From: Trichoplax sp. H2
Lineage: Eukaryota; Placozoa; Uniplacotomia; Trichoplacea
NCBI GenBank assembly: GCA_003344405.1
Contig: NOWV01000060.1
Span: 248,001 to 312,000 of the forward strand
DNA: 64,000 nt
Direction of reading: 5' to 3'
The notes beneath the pieces were generated by a model that had not been told where the DNA came from, made no database searches, and was given only the letters and a program-made list of their open reading frames with translations. This document shows, one piece after another, positions 22,901 to 36,100 of this stretch. The position numbers were made by a program, and so were the translations under genes. Numbering within the stretch: position 1 is the stretch's first letter; every line of letters starts with the position of its first letter.

Positions 22901-25900
22901 AGTTCATTGACAAGGTATTAAATTAAACTTTTGCTGATTATTTTAAATTAACAGTTGATTTTTACTACGATATCCATTTAATCTAATCTATATTTTAACC
23001 ATAATTTTGATTTATATCCTGCTGATATATTTTTACTTTATTAGACTCGTGACGGAAACTCTGCATTACACATTTGCATTCAAAGTCGGAAATATAAAAT
23101 GATTAAGCTACTTACAAAAGTATGTTTCTTTACTCATAATATCTGTAGTATAAGTACAACCTGCCTACAATATGCTAACTGACCATGTTGTTGTTAACAA
23201 TTTTAGTAAATGTTATTTAACTATTATCAATTATGGTCATCGCGAAATCTGTATGATTCAAACATTAAAAATGAAAATTAAGTCATCCAGTATCACTACA
23301 AAACCTTTGGCCGATTTAACATTTTGCCCAATATCTACGTTTATTATTAATTTCATGCATATATTAATCTACTAAACAGTACGATATAGATACCAGTATT
23401 CAAAATTCTACTGGAAAGACCGCTTTGGATATGGCGGCAGAAGCTGGCGATAAATTTGCTGTAAGATGAACCTTAAACATACGTATAAATGTCGTTTACA
23501 TGCCCTGGAATTTCTTATTGGAAGCAGTAAGCATAATAATAGGAACAAATTTTGTTAAAAAAAGGTTGAAGCTCTGTTGTCGTCTTTGCAAGAAGATGTT
23601 CTGCCTGCTTATTCTACGTCATTATTCTATGCTGCAAGCAATAATCAGTTAGCAATATTAGATATTCTCTTGAAAGCTAAATTGCATATAAACTACAAGG
23701 TTTGTATTTGTAAAATTTTTATCAGTGTTTATCTAATTAATATAATCTATCAGAATAAGTAAATAACTTTTCATCTTTCTTATTTAGACTAAAGATGGAA
23801 GCTGTTTACATGCTGCTGTTAAAGCTGGCCACAAAGATGCTGTCAAACGAATACTTGAACAAGGTGATAGTCATAATAACTATGCTTTTGCTGTTCAAAT
23901 ATTAGAATTTGAAGATTACTTTTCACAATAGATGTTGATCTGGACGTGACTAATGCATCTGGTGAAACTGTTGAACAATGTTTGGCTGGACGAGAAAATA
24001 TGGATGACATAATGGAAATGATTGCAGGTTCTAGTTTAATAATTATCTACTACTTGGACTGTAAAGTAAACAACTTCGACAGATTGAGTTCTCGATTAAT
24101 TATTCTTTGTTACTTTATTTTTAAAAGATTATAGAAATCGTTCGAATCAGGATAACTCGTCCATAGACGAGCAGGAATCGCTGAGAAAAGATCAACAGTT
24201 TTTAAACGCTGATGCAATTTTTATGTCCCAAAATGTTGCAGCTAACTCGGCGAGTGTATTTGGTGCGAATGACCCATTTCAAAGTAGTACATTCAATCCT
24301 AGAGATCCATTTAGTTCAGCAACTAACACCGAAGTATCTACTCTTTCTCATCAAGATCCATTTGCCTCGACCACCGTTCAGTCTAGTAATCACTTTGATA
24401 ACAATTTTCAGATTAACAGAAGTGATAGTTATAATCAGAGTAATTTTATGTTGCCAAATTACGAAAAACCAGTCACCACTTCGCCGGAAGAAAATTTTAC
24501 TAACGATTTTAGCTCACTTACCGCAGTCACGTCTGTTGGTACCGCATCTCGTTATAGTAACTACGACAAAATTGTCTTATCTAATAAGAAACCAGACAAT
24601 TTCGGCCTGAAAGTAGATACAACTGACTCTGGCAAAGGACAGTATAGTAAGGTAGATCCGATTAGTGGAGTTAACATCTCTCAAATTTTCAAAGCTTCGT
24701 CTGCAGCGATTGAGAAAGACGTCACCACGAAAGGTAATTCCAATAGCTCCGTATCATCATCCTCTCATAATTTAAGCCATTTTAATGAACTAAGAATTGA
24801 TAAAGTCGATCTCAGAGACAATATAACGGTGGCATCCGGGAATTACGATATGTTGCCTCCAAGAGCTGATGAATCCGATAGCAGTTCATCTCATTTTTCC
24901 AATTTAAACATTGGCTCAAATTTTTCTCAAGTACCAAAAGGTTCAAATGGAGCTACGACTGCTAGTAAAGTTTCTGATTCGCAATCAAATAATAATCTAC
25001 TAATAGGAAAAGGTCAAGAATCTAATGTTGGAAACTCCAGCAGTCGCACTGACGCTACTCTTAATGCCGTTCGTAAGATGACTCAAGAAGAGAAAGAAAT
25101 AGAATTATTGAGATTAATGAGTAAGCCACCACCACCAAAACCACCGAGAAGAAATATGACCAGTTTGAAAAGTTCTGAATCAAATTTAACGAATCAAAAT
25201 AAAAGTAATCGGCCTCCTCAATATCCTGCACCCACATTAAAACCGAAGATTCCATCGAGATCGATGGAAGGTCCAAAAATAACGGCACCGTCAACAAGTG
25301 GAAGCTGGTCTACGGTACTATTGCTGCATAATTTTCGTTACCATTAATTAATTATGTTATCGTAATCTCTGAAATGATACTTATTAACGGCTATATTATG
25401 AAAATTATTAACCGCTATTAACAAATAAGTTAATTTATCACTAGATTCAAGAAAATATGGATAACACGATCGATTTTATTAATTTCGAAATTGCCTCGAT
25501 AAAGAATCAAAGTATGAATGATCGTAAGCTGGACAGTATATACGGCAAATGTAGTTTATAAAGTTAATGTTAAGTATTATGATGTAGATATTTTGGTATT
25601 AAATTGTTTGATGTATATAGATATGAAACCCAGCGAAAATATCCCTCAAAGTGTACTTACTTGGCTTCAATCAATTGGATACCCCCAATATCAACAAAAT
25701 TTTATCAAGCATGGATTTGATGATATCCAATACTTGGTTAGTAACACATAAATGAGAACGGACGTGTTATGCAGCTTTAATTAAAACTGTATTTTAGCCT
25801 AGATTATAAACATGGTTTCTTATGTACGCGTACGTAGGGTGGAAAAATTTTGACGGACCGTGAATTGCTTCAAATTGGCATTGAGGACGAAAATCATCGA

Positions 25901-26375
25901 AGGTATCAAACCAATAGAATTCAGTTACTCATTTATTGGTATTGTATGCGTATTAATGATAGTAACGATATGTTTATATATATTATATACTACGGTAGAT
26001 TTCTATTGAGGGAGATTGACAAACTTCCAGTTGCCCATAAACTAACGCAAATAACTAAATCGAATTCATTAATGGAATGGCTTGAAACAATTAATCTGGA
26101 AAGTTACCTATCACGTTTTCAACAGCATGGATTTCTCACTATTAAGGATGTGGTCGATGTTAACGATTTTAACCTTACCCAAGTAAGTATCAGTATGTAT
26201 GGTCTAATGTTTTAATTCAAATTGCTCAAATAAAAGCGAGTATGAAATTTTTATGTAATTGCTTGAATAATAGATTTTGGATATTGCCTCCATTGGCCAT
26301 CGTCGGAGAATGCTGTTATCGTTAGAGCAATTTAAAAGAAAGCCTAGTTTACCTGATGCAAATTTAATGCATTAA
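19913..26375 (+). CDS. ANKS1-like scaffold: ankyrin repeats and two SAM domains
   Basis: Fifteen exons close in phase to 841 aa: 19913-20016, 21189-21263, 22198-22256, 22657-22748, 23045-23119, 23380-23460, 23565-23699, 23788-23863, 23932-24027, 24128-25314, 25445-25523, 25621-25736, 25838-25902, 25999-26182, 26274-26375. Residues about 5-264 form ankyrin repeats (GNTPLHQAVIENN, GYCPIHLAALFGHAEV, GNSALHICIQ, GSCLHAAVKAGHKDAV). A Ser/Asn-rich linker with PPPPKPPRR (about residue 596, SH3-ligand-like) follows. SAM1 (about 695-747: TWLQSIGYPQYQQNFIKHGF, LLQIGIEDENHRR) and SAM2 (about 775-828: EWLETINLESY, IGHRRRMLLSL) closely resemble human ANKS1A/1B, as does the pre-SAM segment IDFINFEIASI. The stop comes 13 codons after SAM2, so the C-terminal PTB of human ANKS1 is absent. 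Probably a scaffold for receptor tyrosine kinase signalling. Confidence 0.9.
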
Positions 26376-27814
26376 TTTTAAACTCTTAATTAATGAGTAA
26401 TGGCATAGGGTTCATTGTTATGTATAGAATATCAGTTATCAAGATTGTGCTTCTTTCAGTTTTGTTGGCTTTGGACCTTTCGTATTTATCTTTCGCTGCT
26501 TTTTCAACCCCTTTAATGACTGTTTAATTTAACTGTCAAGTACTGTAGTTTGTAAGATTTTATGTTAAATTTTCTATTAATACGCAAATTATATCTGAAT
26601 ATTACATTTTTAACTGGTACTTGAGTGTAAAATAGTCTTTTATACCGTCCTTTTATACTAATGAGCTGTATTACAGTTATACTTTTGACTCTCATCTTCC
26701 ACTAGCTATAAATTCTGTCACTCGTACCACATATTATTATACAGCATAGCCGCAAAGGCATATCTTTGAATTGACGTATAATTCATTATCTAATCAAAAT
26801 ATCTCAATAAGCAGCTAATTACTAAACTAAATGACTTATTTTTGTTTGACTCAAGTTACACGTTTCATAGATGTATTCTATAGGCACGGTGTATTTTCAA
26901 TTGTAGTAACATAAACTTAAAACAAGAGAGTCACTCTTAACTTATTTGACAAATTTATGTTGTTAAATGGCTTCGTTGGTGTTAATTATCTTACATTACA
27001 TTTTACGAAACGAATGCAGATGTTGAGGTCGCCGCAGAATGAGTAAAAAAGTTATGGTAATTACCGAAATGACGATAATTATAACTTAGGATTGCAATAC
27101 TTAAAAGCTACCAATGTACTGTATATATTTTGTTGTATATGTACGTATAAACCATGCCGACCACGAAATTTTGGCAAGGATCAAAAACTTGACATGCTTT
27201 ATCTATCGCATTTTTGTAACATTTTCTGACTGGTAGCCTTTCGTTAAATAAATGAAAGTGATTTGTCGAATAAAGTATATGCAGTATTGGACAACTACAT
27301 TGTAGTATTTATAATGAATCCGCGTATAATTAAGTGCCGGCTTAGAAAAGGAGGTTATAAATATATATTGTAGATCAAGATATCCAAGCTTCTTTGTACA
27401 ATCGGTCAGTCGTAGACTGATTAAACGTTAGCTTACAACTGCAGGTATCTGTTTACATTAATCAGGAATGTCTGGCTTACAGTACCTTCATAATAGTGAC
27501 AATTAATACGACAAAAGTATCAGCTAGAGAACCTGTAATTATCCAGTTAGTTAAGTTGAAATAAAATTAAATTACGAAAACATTAGAGTAGTGTCATTGG
27601 GTAAATAATTTATACGCCCGTTATAGGGGCTACTAAAAGAAAAACGTCAATTCACGTTTGCAAAGTATCATACAACAATGAGTGAGAAACAAGTATACAA
27701 GTATCATAGTACCTACACATTCAAAGTTAGTGGAAACACAGTATCTCAAATAAAATATTTCTATTACACAGAGAACATAACCTTTTTAAAACTAGATAGC
27801 ATAGAAATAAAATA
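26376..27814. other. convergent intergenic region, no gene seen
   Basis: The 3' flanks of the ANKS1-like gene (+) and TAF11 (-) meet here. Only AT-rich sequence and short chance open frames (26513-26695) are visible. The small frame at 27678-27860 overlaps the last TAF11 exon on the opposite strand. Confidence 0.6.
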
Positions 27815-29185
27815 TCAACGACTACTCCAGTGTAACGGATTTTTTCGAGTAATAGAATGAGGTATCAATCCTTTAGATTTCATTTTTCTAATAGCTTCCC
27901 GTAAATGCTTTGGTTGAATAGGACCGGAATCGTTCCATTTCTCTTTAATATCTAAAGCTATAATACAATGTTTCGAATAGAATAATTATTGCATTTGAAG
28001 AGGTTCAACGTACTATCTGCTAAGATTTTTGATATGACGATTTACTTCTAATCTTTAATTGAAACCTATCATGCGACTGTGACATAATTTGGTAGCGTTG
28101 TTCTAGCAATAATAAATACTAAAATGCCAACGAGGTAATCAGTCTATAATTAGACTGTTTCATAGTATTCGCTTTTACTGTATTTTCACACCTGACTGAA
28201 TATGACTTTCTATAAAGAGAAGATAATTAAAAGATCACGCCAATTTTACTAACTTATGAATACGCAGAAGTTGTAAGCCTAGTCTGCGAAACTGACTAAA
28301 GACTAAATATCATGTACGAATTTTGGAAAGATATCGGTAGTCATACTGTACCACTCTCTCTTGGTTATTATTTTATACTGATTTAACTTGATACTATCAG
28401 CAATTGTATTTTAAGTTATCGCTAACTGTCGTAATTATTGAAAACACTAGCTGCTGCAAACTTGATATACTCACTGACCAAGTTCAACAGATTCCCCAAC
28501 GAAGACTTTAGCTATGCCCGACATAGCAATGACGACATTTTGTGGTACAGAAGCTCCAGAGCCGGCAACATTTTGAATTAATCTTTTAACTATAGATTTA
28601 GGGAAGGCTGCACGCCGATACATTTCGTAGCGATTATGTTGTTCTTCAGTAAACGATGCCACCAATAACCTAGGAGAGAAGAAGAAATGAAGAAAAAATC
28701 CATCATCTTGTAACATCATTAGAGTAGTGTACTGTACTTCGAAACAAGCAGACAAACATTCTGAATCAGTCCTGACTATATCTATGATAGAAAGTAGTCA
28801 TGCAATGTCATATAGTTTGACTGTAACTGGCCATAAGTAATATTTCAACGTTTGTATAGTACAATGTTACAATGTCATTTATTATAACAAATACGAACTG
28901 CATTCGCTCCGTTTCCTCATCGATATTTCGCCTTTCCCAATGGTCGTTATTATTAGCGCTCGTTGTAATTTCATTTGCTTTCTTGGGTATAGTTAATGGC
29001 TTAGCGAAGTTATAATCATCTCTAGTTTCCTCTACTTTATCCCTTTTGATCTTCTTGGAGTCTGGTTGAAGTGTTTCATCGCCATGTGATGCAGGACCTT
29101 GAGTAGAGCTATCATCTCTTGATCGCTTGGCTGATCGCTGTTGTCCTTCCTGCTCATCATTTTGCATCTTTAGTTGATCCTCCAT
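27815..29185 (-). CDS. TAF11: transcription initiation factor TFIID subunit 11
   Basis: TFIID subunit whose histone fold pairs with TAF13 in the nucleus. Three exons on the minus strand, 29185-28899, 28669-28479 and 27957-27815, sum to 621 nt (206 aa plus stop); human TAF11 is 211 aa. The N-terminus is charged and lysine-rich ([29 protein letters not shown]). The histone fold begins [20 protein letters not shown] and continues with [30 protein letters not shown] and ALDIKEKW, then [20 protein letters not shown]. The C-terminal tail after IPH (KNPLHWSSR) differs from the human ending. Intron 1 uses donor GTTCGT and intron 2 GTCAGT; these are the only donors here that keep the conserved reading frame. 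Confidence 0.95.
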
Positions 29186-32100
29186 CGTTAATTGTGGTCA
29201 ATCTTGGTACAGATTTAGAGTACAGTATAGTACTCAAGACTATTTTGGTAGGCTATTTTTTGCAATAAATTCTTGAAAGACCAGATTAACTCCCTCACCA
29301 TGCCAAAATATCCTTCAATTTAATCCATGTCCAAGATCGCTGCTGTTGAATGATTTTCCAGCCGGAAAGAACGTTGCAGTTCTCGTCCACCCAATTTTCT
29401 GTTGTGGTTTTCGATGGGCCAACGCTTGAAGTTTCCAAGCTTACCTTTGGGGTACTGGCTGTACTGCAGTACTGAATCATGACTGAAAGCATCTGCCCGC
29501 GTCCTGTATTGCTCATACAATCGTATTCGCTATAGACTGTTGTTGTCTGGTCCAGTAAAGTTGTCCATGACACTCTACAGTGTACAGTACTGTATAAAAC
29601 GGTGGCCAGAAGGCTTCTGTACTGTAGAGTTAAAGTCAAGAGTACAGTACAGTATGGCCAAATGCTCAGTAATGTGACTGTACTGTACTGTACTGTACAG
29701 CGGGATTCAACGGTGTAGGCTAAATCAAGCCCAAAGTAGATAAAATCTCATATGTAGATGTAGCCCAATAACTAAGAAATAGAAATCTAGCTTTCATTTC
29801 TATCCATTGATTCTAATTTTCACGTCAAATCTGTAAATAGTCTGAAATTGCTACGGTACTAAAATGAAAATTTCTTACAGTACGCACAATTCCCCACACC
29901 AGTACAGTGTACTGTACTGTACAGTAGTAAGTCTACAGTACAGTCTGTACGATACTTCATACTGTGCATTGTAGCATTCTGTACTGTAAACGATTTGATG
30001 CCATACAGTATCATAGGAAGTGCGCAGCAACCTCTTAAACGCGTACCTATACCTAAGCGCAATGGTGCGAGTTGAATTTGTCGAGTAGCTGGTCCTAAAT
30101 GATCTTCAAGATATTCGTTAGTATAATGCGATATTGATCTCAATATGTCAAATGAGATGGACAACTAGTGTTGTTCGAGCCATAAAAATGATTCAGTGCA
30201 GGAGTAATTCATCAATTTCAATCATTTGCTGATGACTAAAAGCTTCAATCGACTATTAATCACGGTCATGCAGATCTTGATGATCAAAGTCATATCTTTC
30301 CAAACAGTATTTTCGATTGCATAGGAAAGGATAGAAATGGAGATCATCATTGCATAACATTCGAATATTATTTCCTACATTGTTCGACTTCAGGCTTGGT
30401 TCATAACTTCTAAGATAAGCCATCGTCCATTCCATTTATCTTATCCCCGAATCATATTAGCATATGGATCATAAATTGACCTAAAATGATTCCATTCCAG
30501 CTATTTGATAAAATTCAGTTTTGCGATATACAAGTCTACTGTGCTGTGTATATGTTATATATATACAAGTAATCATTGCTATCGCATCCTTCAAGTCCTA
30601 ACAGTAAATTAATATTATTTTGGTCAAGCTCTGTATGCATATACTTATTCAAAGCTCGGCCTATTACGATCCCTATTAAAGTAATTGCAGATGGCCGTGT
30701 CCATATTGTGCTAAACATGACATAACAACTGTCATGTCGATTTGAAAGATAAAAATTATTACGAGAAGCATGGCTTTTGGGGGGGGGGTGGGGAGCTGAT
30801 AGTATCTCCAACTTATTGCATGAGAACTACAACTTCTTGTAAAAGCCACTGCACCCCATGAATTAGTCCTTATAACAAATATCAATCTTAAAATATAACG
30901 AACGATTCAAACTATTTTCGTAAAATCTCATAATCTTAATCTTTAGTTACTTTGCACTACAATTGCATGTAACGACAAAATCTAACTTCGAGGGATTATG
31001 ATGTTATTATAACGGTTACTTCAATGGATATCAGACGCTGTGCCTTGTCACTGATTGCATAGACGTTGATAAAGAATGAAGAAATTTATCACTCCCAGCG
31101 ATCTAGAGCTGTTTACACATACAATGGACTTGTCATTATTTCGCTATCAAATCTAAATTCCCTTGCGCTGCCCGTAGTAAATTTATTTGTTGATTGAATG
31201 AATATTCGTAGTGCATTCCGCGCTTTAGACAACAGATTGTACTATAATCAGGCTATCATAGGAAGGAGACATCAAGTCTAGTAGCACTATTGTAATCTAT
31301 CGCGCTTTAAGCTTCTCTGAGCGTTACTACTGTAGAATCACAGTACTATATTGATAATCCATAGTAGCCAAGGGCAAAATCATTCTTTGAAAATTATGGT
31401 TCTTCTTTAACTGAAATAGTCATTAACTTGTTTCAATCTCAATCTGTCACCATTTCCTTATTATTATCGTAGTGCTTTTTGAACAGAATCATTTTAAAAT
31501 TTCTTGACTTCTAAAATGAGTAATCTAGGCTAGGAGTTTAACTGTAAATATTATAATTTCAGTAGTTTTTTCCGACGTAGTAGGATTGCTTCGTCAAGTT
31601 AACTTTGATTTCATGTATCAAGTCTTCGTATTTTTTTACGGCACAGGAGAATAGACACAGATTGATATATTTTAACTAGATATTAGTGATACTTTCTGAA
31701 TTATCTTTCATAAACCTTTGGCTTTACATTCAATTTAATCGCATACGTGGACAATATACTTAGATATAATCAAAGTACTGCATGTTAGGAAAATAAGAAT
31801 TCCTAAATATTGAGCCTGTAAATAGGCTATCTTAATGTTAACTTCTTAGCTAAAGCGTTAGCATTATAAATTGTTACAGAAATTTAAATCCGTCAATATT
31901 GTAACCAATTGCGATACTTTATAATACTGTATTCATAATTGCATAGCTCCATCGCTTTAGTATACATGAAAGTAAATCTAAATACAGCCCAAAGTCCAAA
32001 GACAGAAATATATTCATTTGAGTCATATCTCCTCGACCCTTTATAGGTTTGATCCTCTCTGACGTTCATCTACTTACTTCAAAGATTTTTAAATACTCTT

Positions 32101-33127
32101 GTTAAAGTTATCAATTTCGCAAATGGTCTGCTTTGATGTTCTCAATTTCAATACTAGAAAAACAATCAGCATCTCTTTATTTGTTTCTCGAAAATGAAGT
32201 GGCATCAAAACAAATTTTCTGTAGCTGAGATAACCTTTTAATCTTGTTTGAATAGAACAGTTTTTCAGCTTGAATTAAAACTACAGTATTACTACTAATG
32301 TGATAAAGATTTTGGGCTTGATTTCATAAAATAATTATCACCTATTGAACTAAATGGCTTTGTTATTCTAAAAAATAGACAAGATTTAGCATATGGAGTC
32401 ATAATTACGTCCTGTAGGCTATTAGTTTTTATTACGGATCAGTATTTTCTTTGAACCAGTCGATTTTATTAGCAAGTCGCTTCGAAACAGAATCAGATTG
32501 TATTTGTGATTTCTTAAAATTTATTTTAATCATATCACGTTTTTCACGTCTAGTAAGACAAGCTTACGTCAACGGATATTCTCATTTTAGTAATCATGTA
32601 TGACTTATGTAATATTCATATCAGTTCTTGGTATACAACGATAAAAATATTAATTTTGCATATTCTAACTTATTAGCTAAGTAACAAAAGAATGCATGTT
32701 TTGTTGTCGTTGACAAATGATGAATATCCCGTCGGGAAAAATAAGCATCATAAAATATAATTGCTATATACGTATAATCTTATTTCTTTTTATTCATTGA
32801 ACAATTTATTTGTATAGCTTTAATAATCCCCTTTACTCAATGTACAAAGATAATTAGTTTCATAGTATCCATTCGAAATAAAACTTACTTCAAGCAAGCA
32901 ATGACCGAAGTTAATAAAGATTTTAAGAAAGTAAATATACCCGTATTTTAGTGGAAAGTACTACTGAAGGAATGATCTATCATCTTTGATAATAAGTTAA
33001 ATTACATGTTGTTCGTAACAATCCTCAGTGATAACCTTACATTTTGAATCGAAATCAAATCTTACACAATATTCCACCTAGTGCAAGATCGCTTGAAAGA
33101 CCAACATTAAAGACGACATTAACTGCG
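29186..33127. other. intergenic region with GTAC repeats, weak open frames
   Basis: The left part (29220-30000) is rich in GTACTGTAC palindromes (29573-29596, 29640-29700, 29896-29950) and holds repeat-derived open frames. Two minus-strand frames look slightly protein-like: 29859-30164 (LEDHLGPATRQIQLAPLRLG) and 30536-30811 (WTRPSAITLIGIVIGRALNK, with acceptor- and donor-like ends). I recognise neither family and cannot join them. A G-run lies at about 30779-30789. From 31000 to 33100 I see nothing but AT-rich sequence. Confidence 0.45.
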
Positions 33128-36100
33128 ATGGAAAAGATTAATCATCTGTGGGATTACGATGCTGATAGGAAGAGTTTGTTTTACTTTTTTGTCATTTTCC
33201 TTGTCATCCAATCCTGTTTTTACTCACAAGTAGAAACTTCGGTTAGTGTCGTATACTCTTTTTTTTATAACACATATGCTAAATATTTTCAATGGCAGCT
33301 TCTATTCAACATATCGGATGAATTAAACAAGTTTAAATCACTTTTGCGCTAAGATTGATTTTAGCCAATAATTCATCACACTATTTTAATATCTCAAACT
33401 AATTTGTTCATTTTTCAAAGATTTTCCACAGTAACCATAACTTTTAGTAGTCCTATTTTTATTTTCAAAGTTAATGAATTTATCTTGTCATTTCGTGCAC
33501 CTAACACAATTGCATTGTACGTTTGTTAATATTATACACAGCACTTCATAATTTCAATCATATCAACCTTGAGTATTTTCGTTAGTATATCATGGCTAGA
33601 CTTTATATGGTTATAAAGTTATCTGTATTTCAGTGAAATTAAAAATTTCCATCTTCTTTATGATTTTACATAGATTAACTTAGCTTTAGCAATGATTGAA
33701 GCCTTCCTTTATCATGAATGATAACGCATATGCGTATAATTAGAACGATTTATCTTTGTCTCATGACTTTGATTCTAGAATTAAAATTAGATTTCACTTT
33801 GAATAACGTTACAAGTGAAGTTTATTCACTCATAGATCACGCAATATTTTATTATAAGCCCATTTAATCAGTTGTTGACTTACTATATTTGAATATATTA
33901 TCCCTTCTAAATATTTTTATTTGGAAAAAATGACGTATGTATTCGGCTAATTGGAAGCTATTAGAATATGAAGTATAACTAATCTCTGTAATAATACCCT
34001 CGAAATTTCTTAATCAATTCGCTAATCGATTAAGAATCTGATCTGAAAGGAGATATGATAAATAAAATAGATAGGTTGGATAAACAGTACAATAGCAGAA
34101 GGTTATTTTTGATATCTTTTTAGAATTTAATGTAAAGTTGATATATTTCATATATTGCAGTTTCTGTTTAATCCTAATCTTAAGCAGTAATTCTTTAAGA
34201 AACGTTTACGAGAACCAACCTTTAAGTTTTAATTATTATTGGTTTCCCTGCTTTTACAGTCAACCATCGATATCTAATTCTTTACTTAAATCTGAAACAA
34301 TCAAAATATTGTAGTCGATATCTCAATTATTTAAATAAGAATTTAACAAATCATTAACGTCTATGCTAACAGTAAACAAACTTACAGGGATAACCTCTTA
34401 ATTAAATTCAAATATTCTATACCATATGTGTTGGTATATAATGCTACCAAAAATGTTTATGACAAACAGGATATATAAAGGAATAGAAAGGATTTATTTT
34501 ATCTATGTATAGTGTATAACGCTGACACTAAAAAACTTAGCTAACACTAAATAAGTACCTGAAAGATACAGTAGCATCTCATAAGTAACTGAAATTTGTG
34601 CTATGAAATTAAAAATATTTTTCCATTCATGCTAGTAAAGACTGAACGCTATATTATTGTTCATTCTTAATTCTATGCGCAACCAAATAGCGATATGGTT
34701 ATAAATATACAACAAACAGAAGATGAATTTGAAATCAATAATATGAAAATATCTGTTTTATGAAAAGAATTAGAATGGATTACTTTACCGCCTTAGCTAT
34801 ATTTTGATGTTTTAGTTGTATGATAAATCTGATAGCATTAAGTCAATATAAAGAAGTTGAAAAAGATAAGTTTTAGGAATCAGCTTGTAAAAATGATTCA
34901 CAGCTCATCGTGCCATCGATAACGCCGACTACTGTCAGGATATAGTGGAATCATTTTCTTCGGTTGCCAAATTCCTTAGTTAAATTATTAATGTTTTGTT
35001 AAACGTATAGGAGATAAAAATATCTACTGTTGACTTTCTTCTACAATTATAATTAGCTCTCCAATTCGACACACATATAGATGCATATGGTAATTTAATT
35101 TCATTGACAGGCTAATCTTCATTATACAGATATTGCTTTTATGGAACAAATGACCTTTCTAACAATTAATTAGTAGGAAATTAAATTGCCTATAGAGCTT
35201 CATTTACGTACAATATATAGACATTCATACAGTAGATATCCTGAAATTGAAAAATGATTTACTTTATCATAAAATTGATTACACCATAGATTCAAGATCA
35301 GGCTTCAGAGGAAAATACCCATGAAGGTAAGTTCATTGAATTAAAGTAAGAGCCGTTGGCATTATAACTAATACCAATTTTCCTGTATCGGTTATTGTCT
35401 AAATTACGTCTAATTAAAAATAGAAAAACATAATCATGTGATAGTTTACAATATCATCAATACATATGTGAAACAAAGATCAACACATTACCTTCTTTAC
35501 AAGTCAATAAACTAATCAATCGTTTAATGCCGATAAATATCTCAATAAATGATGCAAAAATATTATCAATCATACTGTTCACGAATTAATTAGCTAATTA
35601 ATAAATCGTACAATCTTTTAATATAATTCTATCAAACTTTGCAACTTTAGATGATCACTCTTCAATTCGTTATCAATGTCAAGAAGGATGGATTTTAATT
35701 TTCGATAAATGTTATATGATTATTCGAAGACGGGTAACAGTTTTTACAGCAATGTATTGGTGTGCTAGATACAATGCACATCTACCTACAATTAATTCCG
35801 ATGCTGTCCTAGACGGCTTAATTGCTACTTTCAATTCAAGTGCAACACAATATTGGATTAACTTGTTTAAGACATCTAATGACACTAGTATTCATTGGAA
35901 ATGGCGAAGGAATCCTGAGTCAGATTATTTTCGATGGGCGGTAGGTCAGCCTCAGCGAACTAAATATAGCAGGCATTGTTGCATTTTCAATGGTTTGCTT
36001 AATCCATCCGGTTTTGATGACGTAAACTGCTATACTAGTGCCAGCTATCTATGCCAAAAAGGTCGATAATGATTAATAAATAAGTCCTCATTTTAGTGCT

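Noticed and set aside
25061-25297. Minus-strand frame opposite the ANKS1-like linker exon
   Set aside because: Antisense shadow of the long coding exon 24128-25314.
29859-30811. Possible minus-strand exons upstream of TAF11 (LEDHLGPATRQIQLAPLRL and RPSAITLIGIVIGRALNK)
   Set aside because: They look faintly protein-like, but I could not join them in phase, find a start, or recognise a family.
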